From Pseudofabraea citricarpa (lineage: Eukaryota > Ascomycota > Leotiomycetes > Helotiales > Dermateaceae): 64,000 bases of DNA. The notes under the pieces are model-generated. The model was not told the DNA's origin and searched no databases. It saw nothing but the letters and a program-made list of their open reading frames with translations. Both the position numbers and the translations under genes were made by a program. The stretch spans positions 992,001 through 1,056,000 of the forward strand of contig JAPWGK010000018.1 of NCBI GenBank assembly GCA_029641185.1, in the 5' to 3' direction. Shown in pieces: positions 54,087-64,000 of the stretch; position 1 is the first letter of the stretch, and the number at the start of each line of letters is the position of its first letter.

Positions 54087-57000
54087 GGTTATTTCTTTGG
54101 GGGATTGATTGATGTTTGTGATAGAGTAAGTGAGAAACAAGAAAGTCTTGTTCGATGGTGTGATATGGAGAAGAAGAACTGATGATGATGGATGTAGGAG
54201 AAAAGGAAAAGGGAACAGAAGAGGTGAGGTGAGGTCTTTTATAAAGCAGAGAAACAGCTGCCTTCCCCCTCTTTCTGTCTAAGCACCTACATATGTTTCT
54301 TCAGTCTTCCTGCCACTTGACAATTGGGAAGTGACGATAGTCTCCCTTGCGCAACCAGCGACCAGCAAAACCAGCAACCAGCGACCGACGGCCCGACCGC
54401 ATGACGTTGAAAAAACCTCGTATTGCGCAGATCGCCAGGGAAAGATCTACACGGCCTTCTTCCATTCGAGTCGCTTTCTTTTCTCCGCGACGCCCTGAAG
54501 CTTACTTTGGTGAACGGGGTTTTTGATTCGTCGTGCCGTCTATTCTTTTTCATCGTCTATCTTTTTGGTGTGGTCGTTTTATTTATCAGATGAGTTGAAG
54601 ACGGAACTTTGTGCTTCGTCTCGTATCTTTCTCTTCCTTCTCTCGGTGGCTTGCTTCTTCACATATGCACGTCACACTTCCTCGTCCTTGCCTCTCCACA
54701 AAAAAATATTCACCGACTCCAGCCTCGTTGGTGGCAGTGGCAGTGGCGGGACATGATTTAGAGTCTGGGGGAGATCGCAATGTTGTTCCTTAGGTAAGCG
54801 ACGAAACTTGTTTCCCTCCATCTTGATCCTCTCGACCCTGACGATCTGTGGAGTATTGACTTGTTTCACGTAGATTCCTGGGGAGCATCATAAATTATGG
54901 ATTTTCTGGAGACTTTTAATTTGGCACACGTGATTATCATCTCTCCGGTTTCCTTTTCCCTCTATGTCTGATGCACCGCGGGGTGCTGACATCATTGTCA
55001 GCATTTATACTTTTTTTTTTCTCTTTCGGTCTTTGGGAGGGTAGCTTCGAATCTCGTGTTTCGTTTCGTAGCACTTTTGTTTGGCGTTTTTGGGGATACG
55101 AGAGAGAGTTGCATTCCTTCTACCACCTATACCACCTCATGCTTACGGGTCTGGTGATCTGTAGCACCACCTACCTCAGTTCCAATTCAATTCAATTGAA
55201 TTCGATAGTCTGGCGGGGCGAAAGATCTCGGGTATATCGACGGGTATGAGTGTTCAAGATATTAATATTGTTACTTGATGCAGGATTTTATTGTCCTTGC
55301 AACAAATGAGCACTTTCCTCATCTCTTCACGACACGGAACCCTGCGTCGATACTCGGTCAACTGCATCTCGTATCCCGTCCTTACTGTACTGCGTACATT
55401 GCATCTGCATGCAACTCTAACACGAACACTGCAGTAGAGTAGATATTACCTCTCTCTATCACTTCTCACTTCTCGCTTGTATAGCGATGGCGATGGCGAC
55501 GGTGAGGGTGGTTCATTTCGATCATGCAAGTCTTGATACGGTCTCTAATTCGCAGAGCGCGGCGGGGTTTCTCATAAATGTGATTCTGTGAGTGGCTTAT
55601 TCAGCGGTTCTTTTTTACGTGTCACTCACATGTTGTGTTGCACGATAAGGTATGTCATGATTTCTGCATGGCGTTTGATGTGAGATGGGGTGACGTTTAT
55701 TTATTTGGAGATAGACAACCAGACTCTCGAAAGGTCTGATATCAGTGTGACCTGACCCGTTAGAGAAGAAAACCCGATCGTTGATCATCGCATTTCTGGC
55801 ACGTTGACATACCTGACGGAAGAACGTCGCACTGACCGAGCATACTTCGAATCTTGTTTCTGATCCCGCAGAAATTGTTATGGGGCACTGCACCTCTTGA
55901 AATTGTGTGGCTTGCTCGACCTGGTTTCAATGGCTTGAGACTCAAGGATTCCTGAAGGTTGTGTAATTTGTCCTCCAAGGTTGCATGCCCTTCTATGATG
56001 ATAAGCTGAGCAAGTCCAGTGCTGCTGGACAATAAATTGAAGCTTATTACAATCGGTTCCTGAATAACTTGTCGAGTTTTGCCGTCTCCTTGTTGACCGA
56101 CGACGGCGTGATCACATGAACAAGCACCAAATGAAAAGGTGCACTCTCGGAAACGGACCACATCATGTTATGGTTGGACTCTGGAGTAAGTGGGACACAG
56201 CTTTCGACCACACACTCTTTGATTCGTTACTTTCGAAGCTATCATAGCTAAAAGTAATGTTCGTCGTAGGCTTGCTCGCTTAGCGTGGGATAGCCTCAAT
56301 TGTGAGTCCTTTTTTTTTTTTAGTCTGGTGGTCGCATTGCCAGATTCGTTGCAACTTCCACAAGCTGCGATGTTTCAAACATATATCAATCAACAGGCTG
56401 TCTTCTTTTTTTCTTTTATATATTATCCAATCATTATTACATGCTGCAAGTTTTAGACCAAGACGGAAAAACCTCGAATCGTCCCGCTGTCATTGGCCCA
56501 TACGCTAGAGAAACTCCCTGTTTAGGCTCCCCAGCGTCTTGAACGCTCCGCACTTCCTGGTTGAAGTTATTTTGTGGGGGCCAGTAGTCTGGGGAACCTC
56601 CTGTGAACTGTAAATTAAGGTTCCGCATGACGATTGGTTTAAGTCGAGTGATTCTTTTAGAGGAAAAACTCATCTTTTAGTTATCCGTGTTCTTCTTACT
56701 TCTGTTAGATGATCCCGCTTTTTTAATTTATTAAGGATGTTTTGATCAGTTCTACACATAATGCTGGTTTAAGCTGATATCGTCGGTGTTGCCATAAAGC
56801 ATCTTTTTCTTTTTCCTTTCTCCTTTCTCCGGATAACTACACTTAGGGGGGGATGACATAGCACAGACACTATACTTGTATCCATTGTCTCACATGCTAA
56901 GTGTTTTCTATTCTTCCTCATGTCATGTTTTTAGAAACACGCAGTGCCACGTGTCTATCTTTTAGTATCAGATGGTAAATCATCCGTCGCTAAACTAAGT

Positions 57001-57238
57001 ATATAGCTTCCCGACCATAAATGCTTCACTTTTTGGTACGGTCCACATACCCGTAATAGCAGTCTTAGATAGCCTCTCGGAAGAAGCATAAACAGCCAGG
57101 CTCCAGCTCTCCCACTTTTCCTTTCAGTCAAAATATCACACGGCACACGCGACATTGCACACGGAAATCCATCACAAAAATTCGATTATTATTAAGAAAC
57201 CAGCCAATTTTAAGACAGCAATCAAGGTATACCAGAAT
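54087..57238. other. 3.1 kb divergent intergenic region
   Basis: Separates DUF7907-like (-) from the next plus gene. Many T-rich tracts (55008-55025, 56310-56320, 56405-56425), GATGGCGATGGCGAC-type words near 55488, and a CACGTG E-box near 56950. Open frames up to 133 codons (55760-56161, minus) have no recognisable features. No gene supported. Confidence 0.5.
54236..54243 (-). promoter_or_regulatory. TATA box of the DUF7907-like gene
   Basis: Reads TATAAAAG on the minus strand, 150 bases upstream of the ATG at 54086. Perfect TATA consensus. Confidence 0.45.
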
Positions 57239-58150
57239 ATGGATGCTCGTCTGTCTAGAGAATCAACCTACTCCCAGCTGCAGGGCGACACGCCGCGGAA
57301 TTCCCAAGTCCGAACCCACGGATCCAGCCGACCCAGTCTGGAGAGCATCCCGCCAGGGTTATATGTCGTTCGGGAAGATGGGGAGATTATCACGAATCAC
57401 TCCCTTCCAGTATACCGGGTGCATAACGGCGGAGTAACCAATTCTTACAAGATGCCGAGATTCGACGTCCCGGATCAGGTTGGCATCTACGAGCTGTCCT
57501 TCCTCCATGAGCGGAAGCGGGGATATAAGGTCGCATCGTCTCAAGACAGCACCAGAATATACTGTACGGGAATGACGAATTGGACGCGAAGAGGCGTTGC
57601 GGATATACTGTTCTACGATCATATGGAGAGTTCCGCGGACCAAAACCAAGAGAATACCCACACAGACAATCCGCACGAACAGCAGACGTGCTCGGAAGGA
57701 AATGAAAACCAACCGAAATTATTAGTAACGGTCAATTTCCAAGACTTCAACGAATACCCCCTTGTCATGATCGAGGGCCACAGGAAAGAAGAAGTGATGA
57801 GAGAAGACCGCGAGTGTCGATTCGTATCGAATATCATCAATGAGAGAGGGGAAATACAGAGCGAGGGGTTTCAGTGGCGGAAGAGTTCCTCAGCTCAAAC
57901 ACCGTGGTATAGAAAATCGCGAGATGTGCAGCTAGTCTATATGAGGACCGGGGATATCGTGGCGTTGTTCAGGAAGAACAAATCGATAGGGAGTAATAAG
58001 GTCGGCACGTTGACCTTTCTCGATGATAGGGCTGAGCTCGGTGGTGAGTTAAGGGCTATGACTATTGTGTCGCAGATTGTGATGGTAGAGGCCAAGAAGA
58101 GGAAGTTTCATCCTAGGGCCGTTCTGGCAAGAATGTTTCTTGATTGGTGA
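57239..58150 (+). CDS. tubby-C-terminal-like fold protein, tentative
   Basis: Single exon, 303 aa from the ATG at 57239; the frame is open for 28 codons upstream but with no in-frame ATG. No signal peptide or membrane helix. Residues 1-40 are polar and Ser-rich. The rest alternates short beta strands: GLYVVREDGEIITNHSLPVYRV, VGIYELSFLHERKRGYKV, then FQWRKSSS, VQLVYMRTGDIVALFRKN and VGTLTFLDDRAELGGELRAMTIVSQIVMVEAKKRK at the end. This order of strands with a hydrophobic final helix is what tubby-like/LURP-one/scramblase-like folds show, including many fungal proteins of unknown role. The similarity is by eye only. Codon quality and length make it a real gene; function is unknown. Confidence 0.75.
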   Translation: MDARLSRESTYSQLQGDTPRNSQVRTHGSSRPSLESIPPGLYVVREDGEIITNHSLPVYRVHNGGVTNSYKMPRFDVPDQVGIYELSFLHERKRGYKVASSQDSTRIYCTGMTNWTRRGVADILFYDHMESSADQNQENTHTDNPHEQQTCSEGNENQPKLLVTVNFQDFNEYPLVMIEGHRKEEVMREDRECRFVSNIINERGEIQSEGFQWRKSSSAQTPWYRKSRDVQLVYMRTGDIVALFRKNKSIGSNKVGTLTFLDDRAELGGELRAMTIVSQIVMVEAKKRKFHPRAVLARMFLDW

Positions 58151-58735
58151 GGGCGGTTTTTTTGCTGTTTGGTATTTGCGGTTTTTTGGACTTGCGGAGA
58201 AGGGGGAAGGATTTTCCATGTTCTATACCCACGAAATGAGACAGCTTGCCGGGATAGACATTGCCACATCTGTGTGAGAGCTGACCGAGGAAGTGTTGAT
58301 GTAAAGCAAAGTACAGCGGATCAGGTAGTAAGATTTGCGAACTTGAGATTAAGCACTAAAGAAAACAGGTAGTAATGAGACGTTTAACAGAAATACATCA
58401 GAGAATAACACGGGATTTGGTATGATGCTAGATAAAAATCGTGTTGTTTCTTACTAGGCTAGCTAGGTAAGTATATTCGAAGTATCGGCGGCTTCATAGA
58501 TAGGAGTAAACATTGAATTGATGACAGATTTTGCTGCAGTGGATACCATCAAAATTCTTCGACATACAAGAAACGGAAATTAAATACTCCCACTTTCAAT
58601 CAAGGAGAACTTTTATCTGCGTCGATCGCCTCTGGCTTCTGGCCATAAATGACATATCTAACCCATCAGTATTTTTTTTTTCTTTCTTTTTTTTTGAGAG
58701 CCATGTTTCAAAGATCATGCAAGGAAATTTGTCAC
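58151..58735. other. intergenic between convergent genes
   Basis: 3' flanks of the tubby-like gene (+) and the methyltransferase gene (-). T-rich run at 58671-58695. No coding frame. Confidence 0.5.
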
Positions 58736-59882
58736 TCACACCAGCCAATATTGATGAATACTCTTGTTACGCCACTCTGCTCTGACCTTTATCAAAAGAG
58801 CTTCGAGCTCATCTGGAGTCCACTTCAACAAGCGAGTAAATATGGCCATACTTAGACCAGAAACACCATCCAGCAGACCTCCAAGAGCTAAGAGACCCGC
58901 TTCTCTGAGCCTCTTGTCTTTTGCCCATGGTCCAATGGGTAGCTTGAATTTCTTTACAACAACGTTGATAAGACCTGCATCCTTGAAATGGGCTTCTATC
59001 GTCTCGGCTGAGATGCGTGTATTGATGCCTGCCATCAATGCGCCTTCGTTGAAAAGGTCATGCCATTTTACACTTGCACTATCCTTCGGCAAGCTACCAT
59101 CGTCACAGCTTGGGAAGTTCATAAATTCCTGCGCTTCCATCCATCCACCTGGTTTCAAGGTTCGATAGGCTTCTGCAAGATACTTTGGCCAGTCTTTCAC
59201 GGCGATACCACTTGTCACTCTGTTATGGACCAAATCGAAATGATTATCATCATACAGCCAAGGCTTCTCAAAGTCATCTATTCGAAACTCCACATTTGGC
59301 GGAACCCATCGAGGCTGAATTGGAGATAAATCCGTGCCGATAACCTATCAATTGAATTTAGTGAGAACTACATGTGAGTAATAACCTATATGGCCAATAC
59401 CCTTATGAATGAGTGTCAAATTAGGAAACGCACATCGTACCTTTGCTGATGGGAACATGTCACCGACATCCATGCACCATATTCCCGTTCCAGTACCTTG
59501 ATCGATAATCAATTGAGGATTTGGTCCAATTGGTGCATAAAACGGCTTGTTTTCGAGGAGAATGCGGATAGCATGGTAGTGGATATCCATGCGCTCTTGT
59601 TCATCTGCATCATTTGGCATCATATATTTGCCAGCCTCGTATGCATGATACGTCCGTCCATTTTCTGATGTATATGCATATATACTTGAAGTCAAAGACG
59701 AAGTAGACGAGCCCCTAATAAAGTCAGAACCAAACCCAACCTAAGTCTGACAGAAAACCTACAAATTTTCTCCATAGCTTGAATCGAGATCTTCCTATGT
59801 AGACCTTTTAGTATTTCGGCCATGCTAACTGGGAAGTGGAACTCACATCACCATCGGGCAGTGCAACAATTGGATCAGCCAT
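58736..59882 (-). CDS. LaeA-like SAM-dependent methyltransferase
   Basis: Minus strand, four exons: 59882-59847, 59794-59763, 59714-59441, 59344-58736; 316 aa. The first two exons are only 36 and 32 nt, giving MADPIVALPDGD and EDLDSSYGENL, an acidic leader typical of LaeA-like proteins, then SLTSSIYAYTSENGRTYHAYEAGKY, a family hallmark. SAM-binding motif I is LIIDQGTGTGIWCMDVGDMF; the intron before VIGTDLSPIQP splits motif I from the acidic loop. Later motifs are WLYDDNHFDLVHNR and LKPGGWMEAQEF. LaeA itself is a global regulator of secondary metabolism, but most homologues are single-pathway or unknown methyltransferases; which this is cannot be told. Donor of intron 2 is GTAGGT. It is divergent from an OPT transporter 2 kb away. 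Confidence 0.9.
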
Positions 59883-61892
59883 ATCAAGAAAGGAAGACTT
59901 AGAGTTCCATCGGTATAAAACGCAAGAAGAAAAAGGAGATTCGAGAACGACAGAATTCTTTTAAAACACGCCTCGGCAGCTAACCGCAGGATGTGCGCAA
60001 ACACAGAGCCATAATATCCTAGAATATACCATCTCCGAGGCATGGACATTTTAACGGAAGGAAACAAGACTCACCTTCCCTTGCTGAGTTGTATTTTCGG
60101 GTTGGACTCCATTAGCGGACGTTCTTGCATCGGGTATCCAGATTCACACCGCACAACCACTATGGCGGTACCCAATTATCCTCATCAAACGACTTCAACA
60201 GCCCACAATCATGAAGATGTAAATTCCCATTTCGTCTCACTCTGGTCCTTACCAAACATTCATAGCCTTCGGAAGACGTTGTTTACTTGCATGATAAGCG
60301 ATTCGTTCCAGGCATGATCTTTTCATGTGGTATGGTGCTCCACAGCATGCTACTTAAATACATCATGCGCAATAAGACAAAAATGAATGCAATTGCAGTC
60401 GATCACCGAGACCATTGGAATTCTGTTTTTGGATGAGGTAGCAAGGTTCACACGATGATTGCGAATGCACCTTTCTAGCATCGTGCTATTATGCTATCGC
60501 GGTGATTAAGATGCGTTTTCCCATCGATTAAATGGTGTCGTGTATCCAATACATGTTCAGCAGATATCTTTGCAAAAGCGCTTTTCTAACTTTGCAACAG
60601 TGGTTAACCAATGGCAAGTATGAGAAAGATGAAATCAACACCCGGGGTGGAAATATTGCTGAAGAACTCGGACGTGCCTCTGACGCTCAAACATTATTGT
60701 CAACTACTATATGATTGTGCATAGCAGCCTTTCTATTGGGAGGGACAAGGCTTTTAATACCCCTCGATTTAAAAGCCTGATGTAGAAAACGGTTGAGGTA
60801 CAGTCTCGTCCGAGAGTCGCGATCGTTCGCTACCGAATCAGACCATGTTCCAGTTTTAGGGAGCGGCAGGCTAGAATGATAGCTGTCAGGGGGAATGGTC
60901 AGCGGAGCATCGAAAGAGTCGAGGTTAACTTACTTACTGGATCTGATATTGGCTGTTGCTTAGCATTAAACCAATATGGCGATCAAGTTGCAAGTCCCTG
61001 TCCTTTCAGTTGCACTGACCGGAGAGCTTTAAGCTGTGGACAACAGTTCGATGAATCTGGTTGGTAAATGTCTCCGCAACGGTTATGTAAGCTCTGATTA
61101 AGCCATCGCCGCTGCGCTGCATCACCAACTTGATTCGTTGATTTCTTGATTATTCGCAACTTCTGGTCCTGACACTCATGTTCCTCCACAACTGGCCTCG
61201 CAGGTTTTTGGTTGCAACCGAACATTTCGAATTGAGCAATGAATCTGAGATGCGACTGTGCACTTGTATCGTCCTTTGAGAGCTGAGCGACTCCGTAATT
61301 CCACGGTTCGTTCCAAAGCGACGCCCTCCCCCTTGGCGTTTTACACGACGATGGCTCCACGGAGCTGTAAAGGGTGGGGATAGAGTTAATTTCTATGGGG
61401 CTATGTCGCTTTGATCAGCGGCTGAACCATGGAGGAGCTCCGACATTCTGTACCGCTGCGAAAGTGTAAGTTGCGGGTGGCGTCCAATCCGAAATGTTTA
61501 TCAAAGGTTTCAAGAACAGAATGCATTGTTCAAGACTGTATCAGTTCTGTCGCAGTGGCTCTAGCCTCTGATAACGCAAATTGATATCATTGATTCCTGT
61601 GGCGAGAATCTGGTTATTTCCCTATTATTTTGTAGTATCATCCCTGTGCAAACATCTTCTTCTCAGTTGCACAGTCCCTACCAGCGTGGGTGAGTGTGTT
61701 CCAGCCCTCCGGTCCTGACAACTATCAGGTTTCCCTCGTGGCAAGTCTTTCTTTCTTGTACTGTAACACCACCCCAGACATTATCATATTTTCATTATTC
61801 CTATTATATCAACAATTTCCCCCTCTTCTGTCTTGCGATGTTCTAAAGACCACCATTGAAATTCGTCATTGAAATCATTGATAGTCATCAAA
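59883..61892. other. 2 kb divergent intergenic region
   Basis: Between the methyltransferase (-) and OPT transporter (+). No coding frame supported; several unrelated short frames only. Probably promoters of both genes. Confidence 0.5.
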
Positions 61893-64000
61893 ATGGCACC
61901 AAGAGAGAGGCCGTATTCCATTCCGGCATGGAAGCCAATCATGGCAGGAATTGTCATTCCAGATGATGAGGACGCGAAGGAGTCCATTACTACCGACACA
62001 GCTAGTACTACTTCGACAGACATTAAAGACGACCACAAAACGGAAGTTTACGAGAAAGCAATTGATCCGAAATCAGGCGAGTTGAACTCATCCGACACCC
62101 TCGTCAGATATAACAGCCATGATGTTGAGTCAATTCGTGGCGAAAGAGTGGATGCCAATATGGAAACAATTGCACTAAAAGCGCTACACGTTGACGACGA
62201 CTCTACTTTGAATCCATGGACTTTTAGGATGTTCGCATTAGGTATGTATAGCTTGAAATTCAATTGATCGAATACTTACAGCAGCATAGGCATTGGACTG
62301 TCTACCTTTGGATCGGCTCTCGCAACTATCTTTCTATTCAAGCCCCAATCGGTCTCGGTATCCATCATTTTCTTGACAGTACTCAGCTACGTTGCTGGAA
62401 ACGCTATGTCGGCCATTATCCCAACAACAGGTTCAATTGGCCGCTGGTTGAATCCTCATCCGTTTAACTCTAAAGAGCACCTAGCCATCGTGGTTATGGC
62501 TGGTAGCGCTTCAGGAGCAGCATATGCCACCGAAGTTCTTGCGACTCAAAAGCTATATTGTAAGCACAGTGGAACCAACGCTCTGCTCCATGCTAACTCA
62601 CCGTGATAGACAATGTCGTTCCTAATCCGTTCATTGCCATCATGTTGTTACTCTCCTCTCAACTCTTAGGATATGGCATGGCAGGCGTTTTACGGAAAAG
62701 TCTGGTTTATCCAACCAAGATGTTATGGCCCAGCATTCTTCCGTTGAACTCACTTATCGAAACACTTCATCGAGACAAGGCGGAGATGAAGAAGAAATTC
62801 AACTTCTTCTGGATCATCTTCGGTGTTGTGGCTGTGTGGGAACTATTTCCACAATATGTGATGCCAGTTCTCACAGGTATCAGCTTCTTTTGCCTCGCAA
62901 ACAGGAACAGTCTTGTTTTTACCAACATTTTCGGAGGTACAAGTGGTAATGAAGGTCTTGGACTTTTATCTCTGTCTTTCGACTGGCAGTACATCACCAC
63001 CTCATCACTTTTCCTCCCACTGCAGACACTTTGCAACGCCTTCATCGGATTCCTAACTTGCATGGCTCTTTTCATCGGACTATATTACGGCAATGTTTGG
63101 AATGCCAAGAATTTCCCATTCTTATCGCAGCAGCTGTTCTCTGCAAGTTCCAACTCAACATTATTCGCTGTCTACAATCAGTCTACCATTTTGGATGCCA
63201 ACAACGAGCTTGATACGAATCTACTCAATGTTGTTGGGCTGCCCTCCTTCTCGGCTACCAATGCTTCATATCTTCTTACCACCAATCTTGCTGTTACTTC
63301 TACAATTGTTCACATGTTTCTTTTCAATTTCGATAACATCAAAGATGCTTTCAGCTTTCCAACTGTGGCTGGTGTCAAACGCATGTTTGCAAATCCTAAA
63401 TTTTGGCAAAAGAACAAAGACGCGCCGGAACAAACTCAAAATCTGGAAGATCTTGATCCCCATTACCGACAAATGCTTGCTTATGATGAGGTTCCTTCTT
63501 GGTGGTATATAAGTCTCGGAACCGGGTCGGTCTTCTTAGCATTGATATGCATATACGCCCTCAAGTCCACCCTACCTTGGTATGGCTTTTTGATCGCTGT
63601 CACCTTGTCATTCCTCAGTACACTTTTCTTTGGGGCTATGGCAGGCTTGTTAGGATTCAACGTACCTATCACCAGTGTTATCCAGTTGATAGGTGGATAT
63701 TTACACCCTGGAAAGCCTGTTGCCAATATGTACTTCGTTCTCTTCGGTGCAAATGCTCAAGCTCAAGCGATCTCCTTGGTTTCGAGTTTGAAACTGGGCC
63801 AGTATGGAAAATTAAGCCCAAAATGTACCTTCACCGTACAGATCATTGGTACTATCCTTGGTGCCATTATCAATTACGGATTGATGAGTTCAATCACCAC
63901 CAATCAGCGCGAGATTCTTCTTTCCATTCAAGGAACCAACATCTGGTCTGGTCAGGTTATTCAGTCATTCAACTCAAATGTAAGCATCTTGTTTAAAGCT
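61893..64000 (+). CDS. oligopeptide transporter (OPT family), 3' end beyond window
   Basis: Exons 61893-62241, 62290-62559 and 62610-63979; a donor GTAAGC at 63980 starts a further intron that leaves the window, so 663 residues are seen. All splices agree in phase. After an acidic cytosolic leader (DDEDAKESITTDTAS) comes NPWTFRMFALGIGLSTFGSALATIF, the OPT family opening with TM1. Then NPHPFNSKEH and YNVVPNPFIAIMLLLSSQLLGYG. The C-terminal half shows PSWWYISLG, MAGLLGFNVPITSVIQLIGGY and HPGKPVANMYFVLFGANAQAQA. These are hallmarks of proton-coupled tetra/pentapeptide and glutathione carriers of the plasma membrane. The full protein should be about 750-900 aa, so one or two exons are missing. 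Substrate unknown. Confidence 0.92.

Noticed and set aside
55760..56161. 133-codon minus-strand frame
   Set aside because: No recognisable feature and no upstream exon; treated as chance.
1..64000. transposons, CRISPR arrays, rRNA or tRNA genes
   Set aside because: Looked for terminal repeats, transposase or reverse transcriptase motifs, regular spaced repeats and tRNA arm patterns by eye; found none I could support. A tRNAscan and RepeatMasker run would settle this.

Overview
The window is nuclear DNA of a filamentous ascomycete (Pezizomycotina). Short spliceosomal introns of about 50-120 nt with CTAAC/CTRAC-like branch points, fungal-only families (Zn2Cys6 factor, HET domain, SUR7/PalI, LaeA-like methyltransferase, DUF7907-like secreted protein, fungal OPT carrier) and alternating gene orientation all point that way. 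A leotiomycete such as Helotiales would fit, but that is an impression and not shown by the sequence. I see no viral, bacterial or transposon-coded gene, no rRNA, no CRISPR and no tRNA that I could support.

Layout: 0.7-3.4 kb holds an F-box-like protein and an unrecognised three-exon gene. 4.1-21.7 kb is an enzyme and transporter run: a 2-oxoglutarate/Fe(II) oxygenase, an alpha/beta-hydrolase homologue that has lost its nucleophile, an amino-acid permease, an MFS carrier, a divergent flavin amine oxidase, a type-B carboxylesterase and a secreted GH106-type alpha-L-rhamnosidase. 22.3-29.2 kb has a small secreted protein, a HET-domain protein and a Zn2Cys6 regulator. 30.0-36.2 kb has a GT61-type glycosyltransferase, a membrane-anchored aspartic-protease-like protein without intact catalytic motifs, and an unknown type I membrane protein. 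36.9-39.5 kb is an NLR-type NB-ARC/TPR protein whose P-loop is split by a GC-AG intron.

From 39.5 kb on, genes are sparse and intergenic regions of 2-3 kb are full of pyrimidine tracts and short tandem repeats. This part carries core genes: a SUR7/PalI membrane protein, the PPZ-type phosphatase and a tiny zinc-binding protein encoded in three exons. It also carries a DUF7907-like secreted protein, a possible tubby-like protein, a LaeA-like methyltransferase and an OPT transporter cut by the window end.

How they may work together: the MFS/amine oxidase pair, flanked by an amino-acid permease with GATA motifs upstream, suggests uptake and oxidation of amines or amino acids as nitrogen source (inference). 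The rhamnosidase and esterase suggest attack on plant glycosides or esters. The HET and NB-ARC/TPR proteins belong to fungal non-self recognition and programmed cell-death families. Most gene models here were rebuilt by hand from reading frame and splice signals; exon borders agree in phase but were not tested against transcripts.
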